From NCBI RefSeq assembly GCF_003014595.1, contig NZ_PYGK01000003.1, positions 372,001 through 436,000 of the forward strand: a stretch of 64,000 bases of DNA, read 5' to 3'. The DNA is from Chitinophaga ginsengisoli. Lineage in GTDB: Bacteria > Bacteroidota > Bacteroidia > Chitinophagales > Chitinophagaceae. Shown in pieces: positions 41,469 through 51,401 of the stretch (positions are counted from its first letter, which is position 1; each line of letters opens with the position of its first letter). Made by a program: the position numbers and the translations under genes. The notes below the pieces were generated by a model. The model was not told the DNA's origin, did not search any database, and saw only the letters and a program-made list of their open reading frames with translations.

Positions 41469-44400
41469 TTAGAAGCTGGCGTTAAGACTGAAACCATAGC
41501 TACGGGTTGCACCAGAAGAACCTTCGTCGATACCTTGTTTCAACCAGCTACCACCCATTGGAGCTTCCGGATCGAGGTTCTTCATAGTTCTGTACACATA
41601 GGCAATGTTCCTTGCGATCAGCGACAGACGCAAACTCTGCAGATGCAGTTTTGCAGCGGTTCCTTTTGGCAGGGTATAAGCCAGCACCAGTTCACGCAGC
41701 TTTACATAGTCATTCTTCTGTAATGCAGGATCAGCCCATGATGCAGGAGAGTCATTGAACATGTTGAAATAGTAGGTAGCTGCCTGGATGATCTTCGTGT
41801 TAGGCTGACCATCTGCAGTTACACCTTTCAGGCGTACACCGTCATGATATACCTGGCCCATCGGAGGATTTGAATTATGGCTTGGCAGCTCTACGTTTTC
41901 GCCTGCAGCGTTGATGTAGTAAGGAATACCACCATGTGCTTCGTCACGTCCCTGCATAGTGTTTTCAAACATACCTGCGGCAGTCTGATACATCAGCGGA
42001 GTAGAAACGATCTTTCCACCGAAACGGTAGTCGATCATGAAATCCAGTGACAGGTTATGATAGTTGATCGTGTTCGCAAAACCACCCACTATTTTTGGTA
42101 ACAGGTTACCTACTTTTTCGTATTTGGTCTGATCTACATCGTACCATCCATCAGCAGTGATGATAAAGTTGCCTTTACCGTCTGTCTTACGTGGGTACAT
42201 GTAGATATTACCAATAGGCTGGCCTTTTTCTGCTACCACTTTCAGTACGTTACGTGCTGCATAAAACATTACGATCTGATCTACACCAGGTGTCAGTGCC
42301 TCTACACTGGAAGTGTTGGTAGCAAAGTTCAAACGGGTATTCCATTTGATCTTCCTTGACACAGGCGTAGCACTTAACGCTACTTCCAGACCTTTACTGT
42401 GCAATTCACCTACGTTGGTGATCCTTGTTTCAGCACCATTACTTACACCTACATTCAAACGCATCAACAGGTCAGTTACACGGCTGTCATAGTAAGAGAT
42501 GTCCACACCTACACGGTTGTTCAGCATTTTCACCTCTGTACCAACTTCCAGTTCTTTCTTTCTTTCAGACCTCAGGTTTTCGTTACCGTAGTTGCTCTGA
42601 GCGATCAGTACAGGTACAGATCCTGTAGTAGCAGATACTGGTTTCTGTGTGTATGTAACGTTAGATTCAAATGGAGGAGGAGCGTTACCCACCAGACCAT
42701 AAGAAGCACGCACCTTACCGTAAGAGAAGATAGTTGGCAGGTGGAAAGCTTCAGTAAAGATGAAGCTCGTGTTCACAGAAGGATAGAAATAAGTGTTGTT
42801 CGCTTTTGGCAGTGTTGATGAATACTCCTGACGGGCAGTACCTTCCAGGAATAAGTAGTTCATATAACTCAGGTTCATGATACCGAGGTAAGCATATTTA
42901 AATGCACCACTACGTTGTTCTGAGGTATTCTGAATGTTATATGAGTTATTGATACTAAACCAGTTTGCAGTAACCAGACCACCGTTGGTAGATGAGCTCT
43001 GATCACTGTAGGTTTCTTTACGTGTCTGGAAACCACCACTGAAGGAGTAACCGAACTTCCTGGTTTCTTCATCTCTTGCAAAGGTCAGCAACTCATCCGC
43101 ATATACGATGCTGTAACGGCCTTTTGCTACACCATAAAGACCAGTGCTGGATCCGGAGTTGAATGCGATCGGATATTCGTTGTACTGTTTGCTTTCAGTG
43201 TTTAAGCTGGTGAAGTCATTACCCACCCTGGTACGGAATTTCAATCCTTTTGCCAGGTCGATGTTCAGCGTTACGCTGGACAGCAAACGGTCTTGTTTTT
43301 CAACCTCCTGGTTACGCAGCTGCATCCACAGGAAGTTCAGCAGGTCTGCAGGGCGCAGCTCATATCGCAGCGCTTCGTCAGGATTCAGCTTGGTGTTGTT
43401 CCAGGGTACCCATTTGTAACCTTTGGAAGTTTTGTATTTGTCGAAGATGATAGACATATCTTCTGCACGGGAGAAATAACCACCGAATGAGTGGAAGATA
43501 CGCTCCATCTGGATAGGCCTGTTGGTGATCTTTGTATTTACATAACCACCTACAACATCCAGACTTACTTTGTTATGCAGCTTGATAGTACTGTTCAGGT
43601 TGAAAGTATTACGCTGCTGACCGCCACCGATCTGGATACCTTTGTAGTCGCTACGGGTATAAGAGAAGCGGTAATTCGCTTTTTCTGTCATGTTCGAAAG
43701 GGATACATTCAAATTTGAATTGTATCCCTTCTGAAACATTTGTTTATAGTTGTCGGGTTGGGGTGAATAAGGATGCATACTACCATCCCACCAGGGGACC
43801 ATCTGTCCGTCCATTTTCGGCCCAAACTGACCATAGGCCCTAAAGTAAGGCCTTACTGTTCCATCTGTTCCAACATTTACCCAACCATCAGGGCGGGCAC
43901 CACCACCGGGGTTTGTCTTTCTGTCATAACCAGGTCCATATGTATTCTGGTACTGAGGAGCGAAAGCAATTCTTTCCGCGGTGTGTGAGTAGTTCAGGTC
44001 AACACCCAGACCTCTACCCTTCATACCTTTTTTGGTTGTGATGACCACCACACCACTTGCCGCATCTGAACCGTACAGCGCAGTTGCACTCGCACCTTTC
44101 AATACAGTCAGACTTTCGATGTCCTGAGGGTTGATATCCAGGATACCGTTACCACGGATACGTGGATCAGACCAGTAGCCATCATTGTTGGTACCTGCCG
44201 CACCCTTTTCATTGTTGTTCCTGATCTGCACACCATCTACTACATACAGCGGTTGCGTATTGTAGTTGAGGGAGTTCACACCACGGATCTGTATATTCAC
44301 CGCACTGGTAGCACCACCGGGAGCAGTAGTGATCTTCACACCAGCCGCCTTACCATATAAGGCAGAAGCGAAGTTGGTGGCGCCAGCAGCAGTGATCTGT

Positions 44401-45092
44401 TCAGAAGTGATAGTACTTACTGCGTACCCGAGAGCCTTTTGCTCTCTTTTGATACCCAGTGCAGTTACTACCACTTCATTCATCATTTTTTCATTAGGCT
44501 GCAGTGTGATAGTGATAGCGGTTTTACCATTTACAGGAATTTCCTGTGTTTTAAAACCTACATAAGACACTAACAATACTGCGTCATCCGGAACGCTAAT
44601 GGTAAATGCACCATTTTCATCCGTTGCTACCCCATCAGAAGTCCCTTTGATCTTTACAGAAGCTCCGATCAAAGCCTCACCAGTCTGGTCTAATACCTTA
44701 CCGGTAACTTTGATAGCTTTCAGCTGAGCGCCTTTCGGCATGATAACGATCAGATTGTTGGACAGCTCCTGGTAAGTAAAACCGGAATTGTTCAATATCA
44801 GATCCATTACTGTAGTGATCTGTGCGTCTTTTACGTTAATATCTACTTTACTGTCACTCGGAATATTCCTGTTGCTGAACATGAAACGATAATCGCTCTG
44901 ACTTTCAATAACAGTCAGCACTTTCTTGAATTCAACGTCACGGAGGTTAAGAGTGATCTTGGTTGCGCGGGCGCCCGCCAGTACATTCAGACTCATGGTA
45001 AGCATTAGTCCTAGTACCAAATTCATAAGTAGCATTGGCTTTAAAAGCCCGTAAGGGATCTTTACGCCCCTGGGGCGTAGGATAAACGTCAT
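41469..45092 (-). CDS. SusC/RagA-family TonB-dependent transducer with STN domain
   Basis: 1207 residues. N-terminal signal (about 10-42), then an STN domain at about 45-115 (ITLNLRDVEFKKVLTVIESQ, FTYQELSNNLIVIMPKG), a carboxypeptidase-like domain at about 128-212, plug with SusC motif TALYGSDAASGVVVITTKKG, and the outer-membrane barrel. The STN domain touches the periplasmic part of FecR, so ligand binding signals to the sigma factor encoded upstream. Length over 1150 is normal for STN-type SusC. Confidence 0.95.
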   Translation of the reverse strand: MTFILRPRGVKIPYGLLKPMLLMNLVLGLMLTMSLNVLAGARATKITLNLRDVEFKKVLTVIESQSDYRFMFSNRNIPSDSKVDINVKDAQITTVMDLILNNSGFTYQELSNNLIVIMPKGAQLKAIKVTGKVLDQTGEALIGASVKIKGTSDGVATDENGAFTISVPDDAVLLVSYVGFKTQEIPVNGKTAITITLQPNEKMMNEVVVTALGIKREQKALGYAVSTITSEQITAAGATNFASALYGKAAGVKITTAPGGATSAVNIQIRGVNSLNYNTQPLYVVDGVQIRNNNEKGAAGTNNDGYWSDPRIRGNGILDINPQDIESLTVLKGASATALYGSDAASGVVVITTKKGMKGRGLGVDLNYSHTAERIAFAPQYQNTYGPGYDRKTNPGGGARPDGWVNVGTDGTVRPYFRAYGQFGPKMDGQMVPWWDGSMHPYSPQPDNYKQMFQKGYNSNLNVSLSNMTEKANYRFSYTRSDYKGIQIGGGQQRNTFNLNSTIKLHNKVSLDVVGGYVNTKITNRPIQMERIFHSFGGYFSRAEDMSIIFDKYKTSKGYKWVPWNNTKLNPDEALRYELRPADLLNFLWMQLRNQEVEKQDRLLSSVTLNIDLAKGLKFRTRVGNDFTSLNTESKQYNEYPIAFNSGSSTGLYGVAKGRYSIVYADELLTFARDEETRKFGYSFSGGFQTRKETYSDQSSSTNGGLVTANWFSINNSYNIQNTSEQRSGAFKYAYLGIMNLSYMNYLFLEGTARQEYSSTLPKANNTYFYPSVNTSFIFTEAFHLPTIFSYGKVRASYGLVGNAPPPFESNVTYTQKPVSATTGSVPVLIAQSNYGNENLRSERKKELEVGTEVKMLNNRVGVDISYYDSRVTDLLMRLNVGVSNGAETRITNVGELHSKGLEVALSATPVSRKIKWNTRLNFATNTSSVEALTPGVDQIVMFYAARNVLKVVAEKGQPIGNIYMYPRKTDGKGNFIITADGWYDVDQTKYEKVGNLLPKIVGGFANTINYHNLSLDFMIDYRFGGKIVSTPLMYQTAAGMFENTMQGRDEAHGGIPYYINAAGENVELPSHNSNPPMGQVYHDGVRLKGVTADGQPNTKIIQAATYYFNMFNDSPASWADPALQKNDYVKLRELVLAYTLPKGTAAKLHLQSLRLSLIARNIAYVYRTMKNLDPEAPMGGSWLKQGIDEGSSGATRSYGFSLNASF

Positions 45093-45405
45093 AACTTAGA
45101 TGTTAAGGGTGATTAAAGTCTTTCAAAATGTCAGGATTCTTTCAAAAAACCATTCATTCAAGGATATAAGTTTCTTGCCGGCAGGTACCATTTAAGAACG
45201 GTCCCTGCTTTATCTAGTAGTAGTCGATCTCTTTTCCCATAGACAAAATTTTAGGCGTTAATACTTTGTTTCTGGTGAAATGAACGAGCGAATACATACG
45301 GTGTAATCATAGACATAGGTATCGGCTGCATAGGGTTCTCATCTCACCTTTCAATGTTTGAAAGGATAATTTTTATCGTTTTTTTCTTCTTCCTTACTTT
45401 CCTGA
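45093..45405. other. Gap between susC (STN) and fecR
   Basis: 313 bp without a gene. Holds two CTTTCAAAA-type repeats near 45118-45145 and the expected target promoter for the cognate ECF sigma factor, which cannot be recognised by eye. No strong hairpin. Confidence 0.4.
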
Positions 45406-46455
45406 TTAATATATCACTATCGTCGAATCTTCTATTCTGTAACTAAAGCTTTCTGTGAGGTGCAGTGCGTTAAATGCTTCTGTCACTGTTTCTCCCTCCA
45501 GGATACCGGTAAACCTCAGCTGTTTCATACCACTCCGGTTAAAGCGGATGCTGACATTATACCAGCGTTCCATCCTCCTCGCAAGTGTTTCAAAATCTTC
45601 ATCCTGGAAAACCAGTTTGTTCTGTAACCAGGAAGTTTCCATGATCACTGTATCCTTTTGCTGGAAGTAAGTCAGCGTAGTTAATGCCGGTGCAGCATCT
45701 TTCAGGCTTACTGACTTTTTCTTCTTAGGATCATCATTGTTTACGACCAGTTTCTGGGATGGTTTCAGTACAATCTTTTCAGAAGGATTGTCTGTTACCG
45801 TTACTTCTATTGCCCCTTTCAACAGTGTTGCTTCTGTCGATGTTTCGTTAGGATAGGATTTTACGTTGAAGGCTGTACCCAGTACTTTGATATCCATGTT
45901 GTTGGCATGAATAATGAAAGGCTTCCGTGCATCGCTGTGCACATCAAAGAAAGCCTCACCTGTCAGGTACACTTCACGGCTTTCCTGCGGAAAATTAGCA
46001 GCATATTCCAGCTTACTATCCGCATTCAGCGTAACCCGCGTGCCATCCTCCATCATAAAGGTGGATTTCTCCCCTTTGGAGGTATATTTAGCTACAAGCG
46101 GCTCATGCAGTGAGTTGTAAAAGTACACGCCGGCAGAGATCAGGAGTGCTACCGCAGCAGCAACACCAGACATCCATACCAGGCGGCCTTTTCCGCGTAC
46201 TGGTGTCATCAGTGGCTCGATGACCGGCGTACCAGCTTCTTTCTCCAATTCACTGATACGCGTTTGCACATTAGAAAAAAGTCTTCTGCTGTCAATATGA
46301 TCATGATGATTTTGGGCCCAGTACATGCGGAACAGTTCATACTGCCTGGCTAAGGCAGTATCCTCACTCATGATATGTTTCAGTTCCCGGCCTTCTTCAG
46401 GTGTTGAATCACCAGCCAGGTCCTTTATAACAATTTCAAAAAAACGTTCACTCAT
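45406..46455 (-). CDS. FecR family anti-sigma factor
   Basis: 349 residues from MSERFFEIVIKDLAGD; a longer in-frame start at 46536 overlaps the sigma gene spacer and lacks support. The N-terminal cytoplasmic anti-sigma part (about 1-85), one membrane span at about 93-115 (VWMSGVAAAVALLISAGVYF), and the periplasmic FecR domain (FMMEDGTRVTLNADSKLEYA, KPFIIHANNMDIKVLGTAFN) are all present, ending with the DUF4974 STN-like segment. It holds the sigma factor until SusC reports its glycan. Confidence 0.94.
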   Translation of the reverse strand: MSERFFEIVIKDLAGDSTPEEGRELKHIMSEDTALARQYELFRMYWAQNHHDHIDSRRLFSNVQTRISELEKEAGTPVIEPLMTPVRGKGRLVWMSGVAAAVALLISAGVYFYNSLHEPLVAKYTSKGEKSTFMMEDGTRVTLNADSKLEYAANFPQESREVYLTGEAFFDVHSDARKPFIIHANNMDIKVLGTAFNVKSYPNETSTEATLLKGAIEVTVTDNPSEKIVLKPSQKLVVNNDDPKKKKSVSLKDAAPALTTLTYFQQKDTVIMETSWLQNKLVFQDEDFETLARRMERWYNVSIRFNRSGMKQLRFTGILEGETVTEAFNALHLTESFSYRIEDSTIVIY

Positions 46456-46549
46456 TGTCCGATGGAATAACCCTTTGTATATAAGACAACATTTAGTACC
46501 TAATATGCTTACAAGGTTTAAAAAAAATTTTAACATATATATTAAAGGG

Positions 46550-47191
46550 TTAATTACCCATAAATATTGATATTATCAGCAATGCCGTTATAATACTATC
46601 TGTAATATTATCCTGAGCCTGCTTGCCCGCCTTTTTCAGATAAGGATCCATGGCGACAGTCATCTTTTTCATGGCACGCAGCATCTGCGTATGTACTGTA
46701 CGGGGGGATATATTCAGGATCTCCGCTACTTCCTTGTATTTCATCCCATTTTCCTTTACCAGCCTAAATATGATACTGCACTGGCGGGGTAAGGAGGATA
46801 TGGCCTGATCCATCCTGAAAAACAACTCTTTCTTTTCTAGTTCCATCTCCGGAGAGGCCGTATTGACCAGCTGAGTGCCTCCCTCATGATCATCTATATT
46901 CACCAGTTGAAGACTGGAAAAACGCTTGTTATAGTTCAATGCATGGTTCTTTACAGCAATAAAAAGGTACGTCTCAGGTTTGAGAACGTCCCTCATTTTC
47001 GCCCTGTCCATCCAGCATTTAACAAATACATCGGAAACTATCTCTTCCGCAACTTGTTGATAATGAACGTACATTGTGCAAAATTTCACGAGTCTTGGGT
47101 TTAATTCATGGAAAAAAACCTCAAATGATTTAGAGTCGCTATCAACCGTGATGCGCTCCCATAGATCATTTATATTAACCTCCTTTTGCAT
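46550..47191 (-). CDS. ECF RNA polymerase sigma factor (Bacteroidota Sus type)
   Basis: 213 residues. Region 2 lies at about 25-95 (VAEEIVSDVFVKCWMDR, YLFIAVKNHALNY), region 4 at about 125-180 (LPRQCSIIFRLVKENGMKYK, ILNISPRTVHTQMLRAMKKM). A hydrophobic C-terminal tail (SIITALLIISIFMG) is unusual but seen in this family. It directs transcription of susC-susD-sialidase when released by FecR. The gene is first in the cascade and 94 bp upstream of fecR. Confidence 0.93.
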   Translation of the reverse strand: MQKEVNINDLWERITVDSDSKSFEVFFHELNPRLVKFCTMYVHYQQVAEEIVSDVFVKCWMDRAKMRDVLKPETYLFIAVKNHALNYNKRFSSLQLVNIDDHEGGTQLVNTASPEMELEKKELFFRMDQAISSLPRQCSIIFRLVKENGMKYKEVAEILNISPRTVHTQMLRAMKKMTVAMDPYLKKAGKQAQDNITDSIITALLIISIFMGN

Positions 47192-47330
47192 TCTAACTTT
47201 TCATTATATTTCAGACAGCAATGTAGTAAAAGTATATGGCAAATAAAAATAATAAAACTTTCTGAATTAATTATTTATAATATATATTATCTGCCATACA
47301 TTAAAAAAACAGGGGGTATCGGCCGGCAAT

Positions 47331-47360
47331 AAAAAACCCGCCCTGCTTGCGCAGAACGGG
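47331..47360 (-). terminator. Terminator of the ferritin gene
   Basis: A ten-bp stem (47337-47346 with 47351-47360, two G-U pairs), a GCAA loop on the minus strand and six T residues beyond it. Sits just after the ferritin stop codon. Confidence 0.9.
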
Positions 47361-47383
47361 CATATAAATAACTGTAAATCAGC

Positions 47384-47881
47384 TTATTCCTGCTCCATGG
47401 TCATGATATCGCGGTCAAACAGGTATAAACCACTCTTATCATCCCCCACCAGCTCCAGTTTGTCATTACACTCCCTGGCTACCCGTTCTTCCTCAATCTG
47501 CTCATTTACATACCATTGCAGAAAATTGTGGGTGGCATAGTCCTTTTCCTGTAAGGAGATATCCACCAGCTCATTGATACTCTCACTCACCTTCACCTCA
47601 TGGGCAAACAATTCCTCAAACGCCTTTTTCAGGGACACAAACGTCAGGATAGGTTGCTCCAATGCCGGTATCACCGCAAAACCACCTCTTTCGTTGATAT
47701 AATGGATCAGCTTCAGCATATGGAAACGCTCCTCATCGCTGTGCTTGAAGAAAAACTTGGTTACGCCTTTCAGTCCGGGCTGTATTTCCGCCCAGCTGCC
47801 CATCGCCAGATACGCCTGGGAAGACTGCGCTTCCATTACTACCTGACGGTTCAGGGCTTCCTGCATTCTTTGTGACAACAT
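47384..47881 (-). CDS. Ferritin
   Basis: 165 residues, standard bacterial ferritin length. The di-iron centre residues are present: Glu17, Glu51 and His54 (DEERFH), then EVKVSESINE and YVNEQIEEERVA supplying Glu94 and Gln/Glu near 127-130. It oxidises Fe(II) and stores iron in a 24-mer shell. It is alone, with a strong terminator. Confidence 0.95.
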   Translation of the reverse strand: MLSQRMQEALNRQVVMEAQSSQAYLAMGSWAEIQPGLKGVTKFFFKHSDEERFHMLKLIHYINERGGFAVIPALEQPILTFVSLKKAFEELFAHEVKVSESINELVDISLQEKDYATHNFLQWYVNEQIEEERVARECNDKLELVGDDKSGLYLFDRDIMTMEQE

Positions 47882-47980
47882 GGTATTTGCTTTTAGGGTG
47901 AAGAAATGAACAAGATAAATGTACCGATTTTCCAGAGTTCGCTAAAATATAAACGGCTCCTGCCCTTGACAATCATCACA

Positions 47981-48310
47981 TTACTTAATGAAATCCTCCC
48001 TGTGCGGACTAAACACATCTATCAGCACACCCGGCTCCAGGCAAAGCGCACCATGCAACACATGCGGCGGAATGTAATAGGCATCTCCCGCCTTCAGGAC
48101 CTTCTTCTCTCCATCAATCGTGATCTCAAATACCCCACTTTCCACATGGGAGATCTGTGAGTGGTAGTGCTCATGTAATGCCCCTACCGCCCCTTGCTGA
48201 AATTCCACTTTAACCAGCATCAGTTGCTCATTATAGGCCATTACCTTCCTGCGGATGCCCGGGTCAGGCATTTCCCATTGAATATCCTTGTCTTCTATAA
48301 AAACGTTCAT
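47981..48310 (-). CDS. Cupin domain protein (KdgF-like)
   Basis: 109 residues forming a single cupin: GALHEHYHSQISHVESG gives the metal His/Glu set of motif 1, and GDAYYIPPHVLHGALC gives motif 2. Small stand-alone cupins of this type include KdgF, which opens unsaturated uronates, and general sugar-binding proteins; the role here is undetermined. The end (SPHREDFIK) matches the KdgF-like group. Confidence 0.88.
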   Translation of the reverse strand: MNVFIEDKDIQWEMPDPGIRRKVMAYNEQLMLVKVEFQQGAVGALHEHYHSQISHVESGVFEITIDGEKKVLKAGDAYYIPPHVLHGALCLEPGVLIDVFSPHREDFIK

Positions 48311-48370
48311 ATCGGGTTTATTTTCGGTAGTAAAAGTAGTGGGATCTTCCTCTATAAACTATCTGAAAAC

Positions 48371-48475
48371 AAATAGCCCATAGCGTACCGGCCCTGTCAT
48401 GGGTTACTTAACCTACCAATTTAATCATTGATCTGCTAATAACCGTACAACAATTCGATGTGCTATGGGCTATTT
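48371..48475. repeat. 14-bp perfect inverted repeat with 77-nt spacer
   Basis: AAATAGCCCATAGC (48371-48384) and its exact complement (48462-48475) bracket 77 nt. Read on the minus strand it follows the TlpA-family gene, and the second arm runs into T-rich sequence, so it may end that transcript with an unusually large loop. Confidence 0.6.
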
Positions 48476-48494
48476 TTATGTAATTACCCGGGAA

Positions 48495-49628
48495 TTATTT
48501 CAGTATCTCACTCAGACGTTTATCCAGCTCCTCCCCTCTCAGGTTCTTAGCCACGATCTTTCCCTGAGGGTCCAGCAGAAAGTTCTGCGGTACTGATCTT
48601 ATACCGTACATTTTTGCAACGGCATTATCCCAGAATTTCAGATCAGACACATGCGTCCAGGTCAGGTTATCCTTATGGATAGCTTTCAGCCAGGCATCAT
48701 GACCATTTGGCTGGTCCAGGGATACACTCACGATGGTGAAGGCCTTGTCTTTGTGATTGTTGTACGCTGCTACCACATTCGGGTTTTCTGCACGGCAGGG
48801 ACCACACCAGGATGCCCAGAAATCTACCAGCACATATTTACCACGGAAGTCTTTCAGATTCACCGGTTTACCCAGCGTATCGTTCTGTGTGAACAGGGGC
48901 GCTTCTGCTCCGATAGCAGTGGCTTTCCAGCTATTCAGCAGTTTCGCATATTCCTCTCCGTTTTTGCTGCTTTTCACTTTGGCATCCAGACCATTAAACA
49001 TGGCTTCAACCTGTCCCAGATCATCCGGCATTCCGCCTGAATATTGCTGTAATGCGTCCAGACTGATGATGGACTTAGGATTGTTCTTCACGAAATCTAC
49101 ATAAACAGCTTTCTCCTGCTTGCGGATATCCTCTACTTTCTGATCGAGGTACTGACGGAACTCCAGGGAGCCACGTTTTTCATCATCGGCAGCCATGTAT
49201 TCGGCGTTCAATTGTCCGAAAAGCGCTCCTACCGGCTTCAATGCTTCCTGTAAGCGCTGATTGTCAGCATTTACCGGAGAGCCTGCAAAAGTAACCTTCT
49301 GCAAAGAATCGGGGCTGGTCATTGTGATAGTACCTTTTTCAACGTAGAAGACGATCATGTCACGCGCTCTGGGATCCGCCGGCGGATTAACGTGTTTTAA
49401 TACCATCATCGCCTGGGAAGGACCATCTATCGTTCCCTTAAATTGAAATGTACCGTCTTTTAATACGGCTGAGTCTTTTACGTCAACGCCTCCGTTGCGG
49501 TAGACAAATTGTAGTTTGGCCGGAGCGTTCCAATTGCCGATTTTGCCCTTCAATACAAAATCTCCCTTCTGGGCTAACAAAATGCCTGGGGACAATAGTA
49601 AAGTGAAGGCTACTAATAATTGCTTCAT
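48495..49628 (-). CDS. TlpA-family thiol-disulfide protein with DUF4369 domain
   Basis: 377 residues with a signal peptide (1-19, ending LA-QKG). The N-terminal DUF4369 domain (FVLKGKIGNWNAPAKLQFVY) is followed by an AhpC/TSA-thioredoxin domain with WASWCGPC at about 268-275. Probably periplasmic, reducing disulfides on extracytoplasmic proteins or cytochrome precursors. The pairing DUF4369 plus TlpA is common in Bacteroidota. It is a single gene. Confidence 0.93.
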   Translation of the reverse strand: MKQLLVAFTLLLSPGILLAQKGDFVLKGKIGNWNAPAKLQFVYRNGGVDVKDSAVLKDGTFQFKGTIDGPSQAMMVLKHVNPPADPRARDMIVFYVEKGTITMTSPDSLQKVTFAGSPVNADNQRLQEALKPVGALFGQLNAEYMAADDEKRGSLEFRQYLDQKVEDIRKQEKAVYVDFVKNNPKSIISLDALQQYSGGMPDDLGQVEAMFNGLDAKVKSSKNGEEYAKLLNSWKATAIGAEAPLFTQNDTLGKPVNLKDFRGKYVLVDFWASWCGPCRAENPNVVAAYNNHKDKAFTIVSVSLDQPNGHDAWLKAIHKDNLTWTHVSDLKFWDNAVAKMYGIRSVPQNFLLDPQGKIVAKNLRGEELDKRLSEILK

Positions 49629-49744
49629 GCTGGTTTGGTTTGATTTTTTCGAGTATCACTAAAAATAGTAAATAAAAGTGAACCCGGACCGCGCCCCTGG
49701 GATGACCGGCAAAAAGACTGTATGAAGTTCCGGTATAAAAAGCA

Positions 49745-49881
49745 TTCGACAGGTATACCGTTTCCTACCTACAGGCGCATTAGTCCTACATTACAGGCTC
49801 TTTGTATAGCGATCGCTATAGAGAAGTGCCTGTAATGCTATAGTAATGAGCCTGTAGGTAGGAGACCGTACGCCTGTCGAA
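49745..49881. repeat. Very long (137-bp) imperfect inverted repeat
   Basis: The two halves are complementary over about 65 bp each, centred on GCGATCGC (49809-49816): TTCGACAGG (49745-49753) with CCTGTCGAA (49873-49881), then CCTACCTACAGGC with GCCTGTAGGTAGG, then CATTACAGGC with GCCTGTAATG. Mismatched internal loops separate the blocks at the same place in both arms. It lies between the TlpA-family gene start and the sugar porter stop. Confidence 0.85.
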
Positions 49882-49895
49882 CGCCAGAGATAAGC

Positions 49896-51212
49896 TTATT
49901 CTATGCCCAGGTCTTTCTGGATCTCTTCCAGTGACCGGCCCTTGGTTTCCGGCATCACCTTCCAGATAAACAGCAGCTGCAATAGCATCATACCGCTATA
50001 GAACACAAAAGAGTAAAATCCGCCCATTTCACTGCCTGCCACTATAATAGGGAAAGTCCAGGAAATAATGGCTGCCATGATCCAATGGGTAAAACTGCCC
50101 AATGCTCCTCCCTGTGATCTCACTGAGTTAGGGAAGATCTCCGAAATGAACACCCAGATCACTGCCCCCTGGGAGAAGGCAAAAAAGGCAATATAACCGA
50201 TCAGGTAGATCAGCACATTCCCACCCAGGTGAGCGGGGTCCCTGAAAGCATAGGCGGTCAGGCCCAGGAACAGGATCATCCCCAGGGAGCCGATCAGCAG
50301 CAGGGTCTTGCGTCCAAATTTATCAATCACCGTCATAGCCAGTAAGGTGAACAACAGGTTGGCTGCGCCGATATATACCGGTTGCAGATAAGCCTCCGCT
50401 TTACTGAAACCGGCCAGTTCGAAAATGCGGGGTGCATAATACAGGATAGCGTTAATACCCGACAACTGGTTAAACATCGCCAGTAACACCGCATACAGGA
50501 TCGGCTTTGCATACCTTCCCTGGAACAGGTTTTCCTGATGTGTTTTAACAGATTCCCTGATAGCCTTAATGGCGCCGGGAACATCCGGTTCCTGTAAACG
50601 TTCCATCACAGGCACAGCTTCTGCTTCCCGGTTGTTCAGTATGAGCCAGCGGGGACTTTCGGGGATAGTCCTCAGCAATATCGCAAACAGCGCTGCAGGA
50701 ACCACCATGATACCCAGCATCCAGCGCCAGGAATCATCTCCCATGCCCACAAACAGGAAATTGGTCAGGTAAGCAATAAAGATCCCGGCCACGATATTTA
50801 ACTGGAAAGACCCCGCCAGTCTGCCACGCAGCTGAGCCGGGGAGATCTCCGAAATATACATCGGCCCTACTACAGAAGAAGCACCAACGGCAACACCTGC
50901 CATAAAGCGGAACAATACGAATAACAGCCAGGCAGAAATAGAAGCACAGCCGATGGCGGAAACAACGTACAACAAAGCAATGGTCAGCAGTACCTTCTTA
51001 CGGCCATAAATACGGGCAGGTACGCCTACAATGAGCGAACCCAGTACGGTCCCGATCAGACTGGATGCAACGGTGAATCCCAGCCAAAAAGGACTGAGCG
51101 ACCATAATTCCATGATCGTTTTTTCCGCACCGGATATAACGGCGGTTTCAAAGCCAAACAGGAAACCACCCAACGCGGCGATTAATGCAATTCTAACAGG
51201 ATAAGAAAACAT
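49896..51212 (-). CDS. Sugar porter family MFS transporter
   Basis: 438 residues, 12 membrane spans. Sugar porter signatures: GARIYGRKKVLL-like after TM2 (PARIYGRKK), PESPRWLI in the central loop, DKFGRKTLL after TM8, and PETKGRSLEEI at the C terminus. Imports a hexose or pentose by proton symport into the cytoplasm. Substrate unknown; no sugar operon adjoins. Confidence 0.94.
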   Translation of the reverse strand: MFSYPVRIALIAALGGFLFGFETAVISGAEKTIMELWSLSPFWLGFTVASSLIGTVLGSLIVGVPARIYGRKKVLLTIALLYVVSAIGCASISAWLLFVLFRFMAGVAVGASSVVGPMYISEISPAQLRGRLAGSFQLNIVAGIFIAYLTNFLFVGMGDDSWRWMLGIMVVPAALFAILLRTIPESPRWLILNNREAEAVPVMERLQEPDVPGAIKAIRESVKTHQENLFQGRYAKPILYAVLLAMFNQLSGINAILYYAPRIFELAGFSKAEAYLQPVYIGAANLLFTLLAMTVIDKFGRKTLLLIGSLGMILFLGLTAYAFRDPAHLGGNVLIYLIGYIAFFAFSQGAVIWVFISEIFPNSVRSQGGALGSFTHWIMAAIISWTFPIIVAGSEMGGFYSFVFYSGMMLLQLLFIWKVMPETKGRSLEEIQKDLGIE

Positions 51213-51401
51213 GAGTGTGGTTTATTGTGATGATTGTGGAGCCTCGGGTGATCATAACGTTTTACTATAAGGGAAAAAAGTAAACATAAAAAACGGTAAA
51301 AGCAAACGCTCCATGTTTGAAATTCATATATCGCTTATTTGATATTGCTACAGCCGGCACCAAACACGCCCTGCATATTTGCATTATAAATATCATTCGA
51401 A

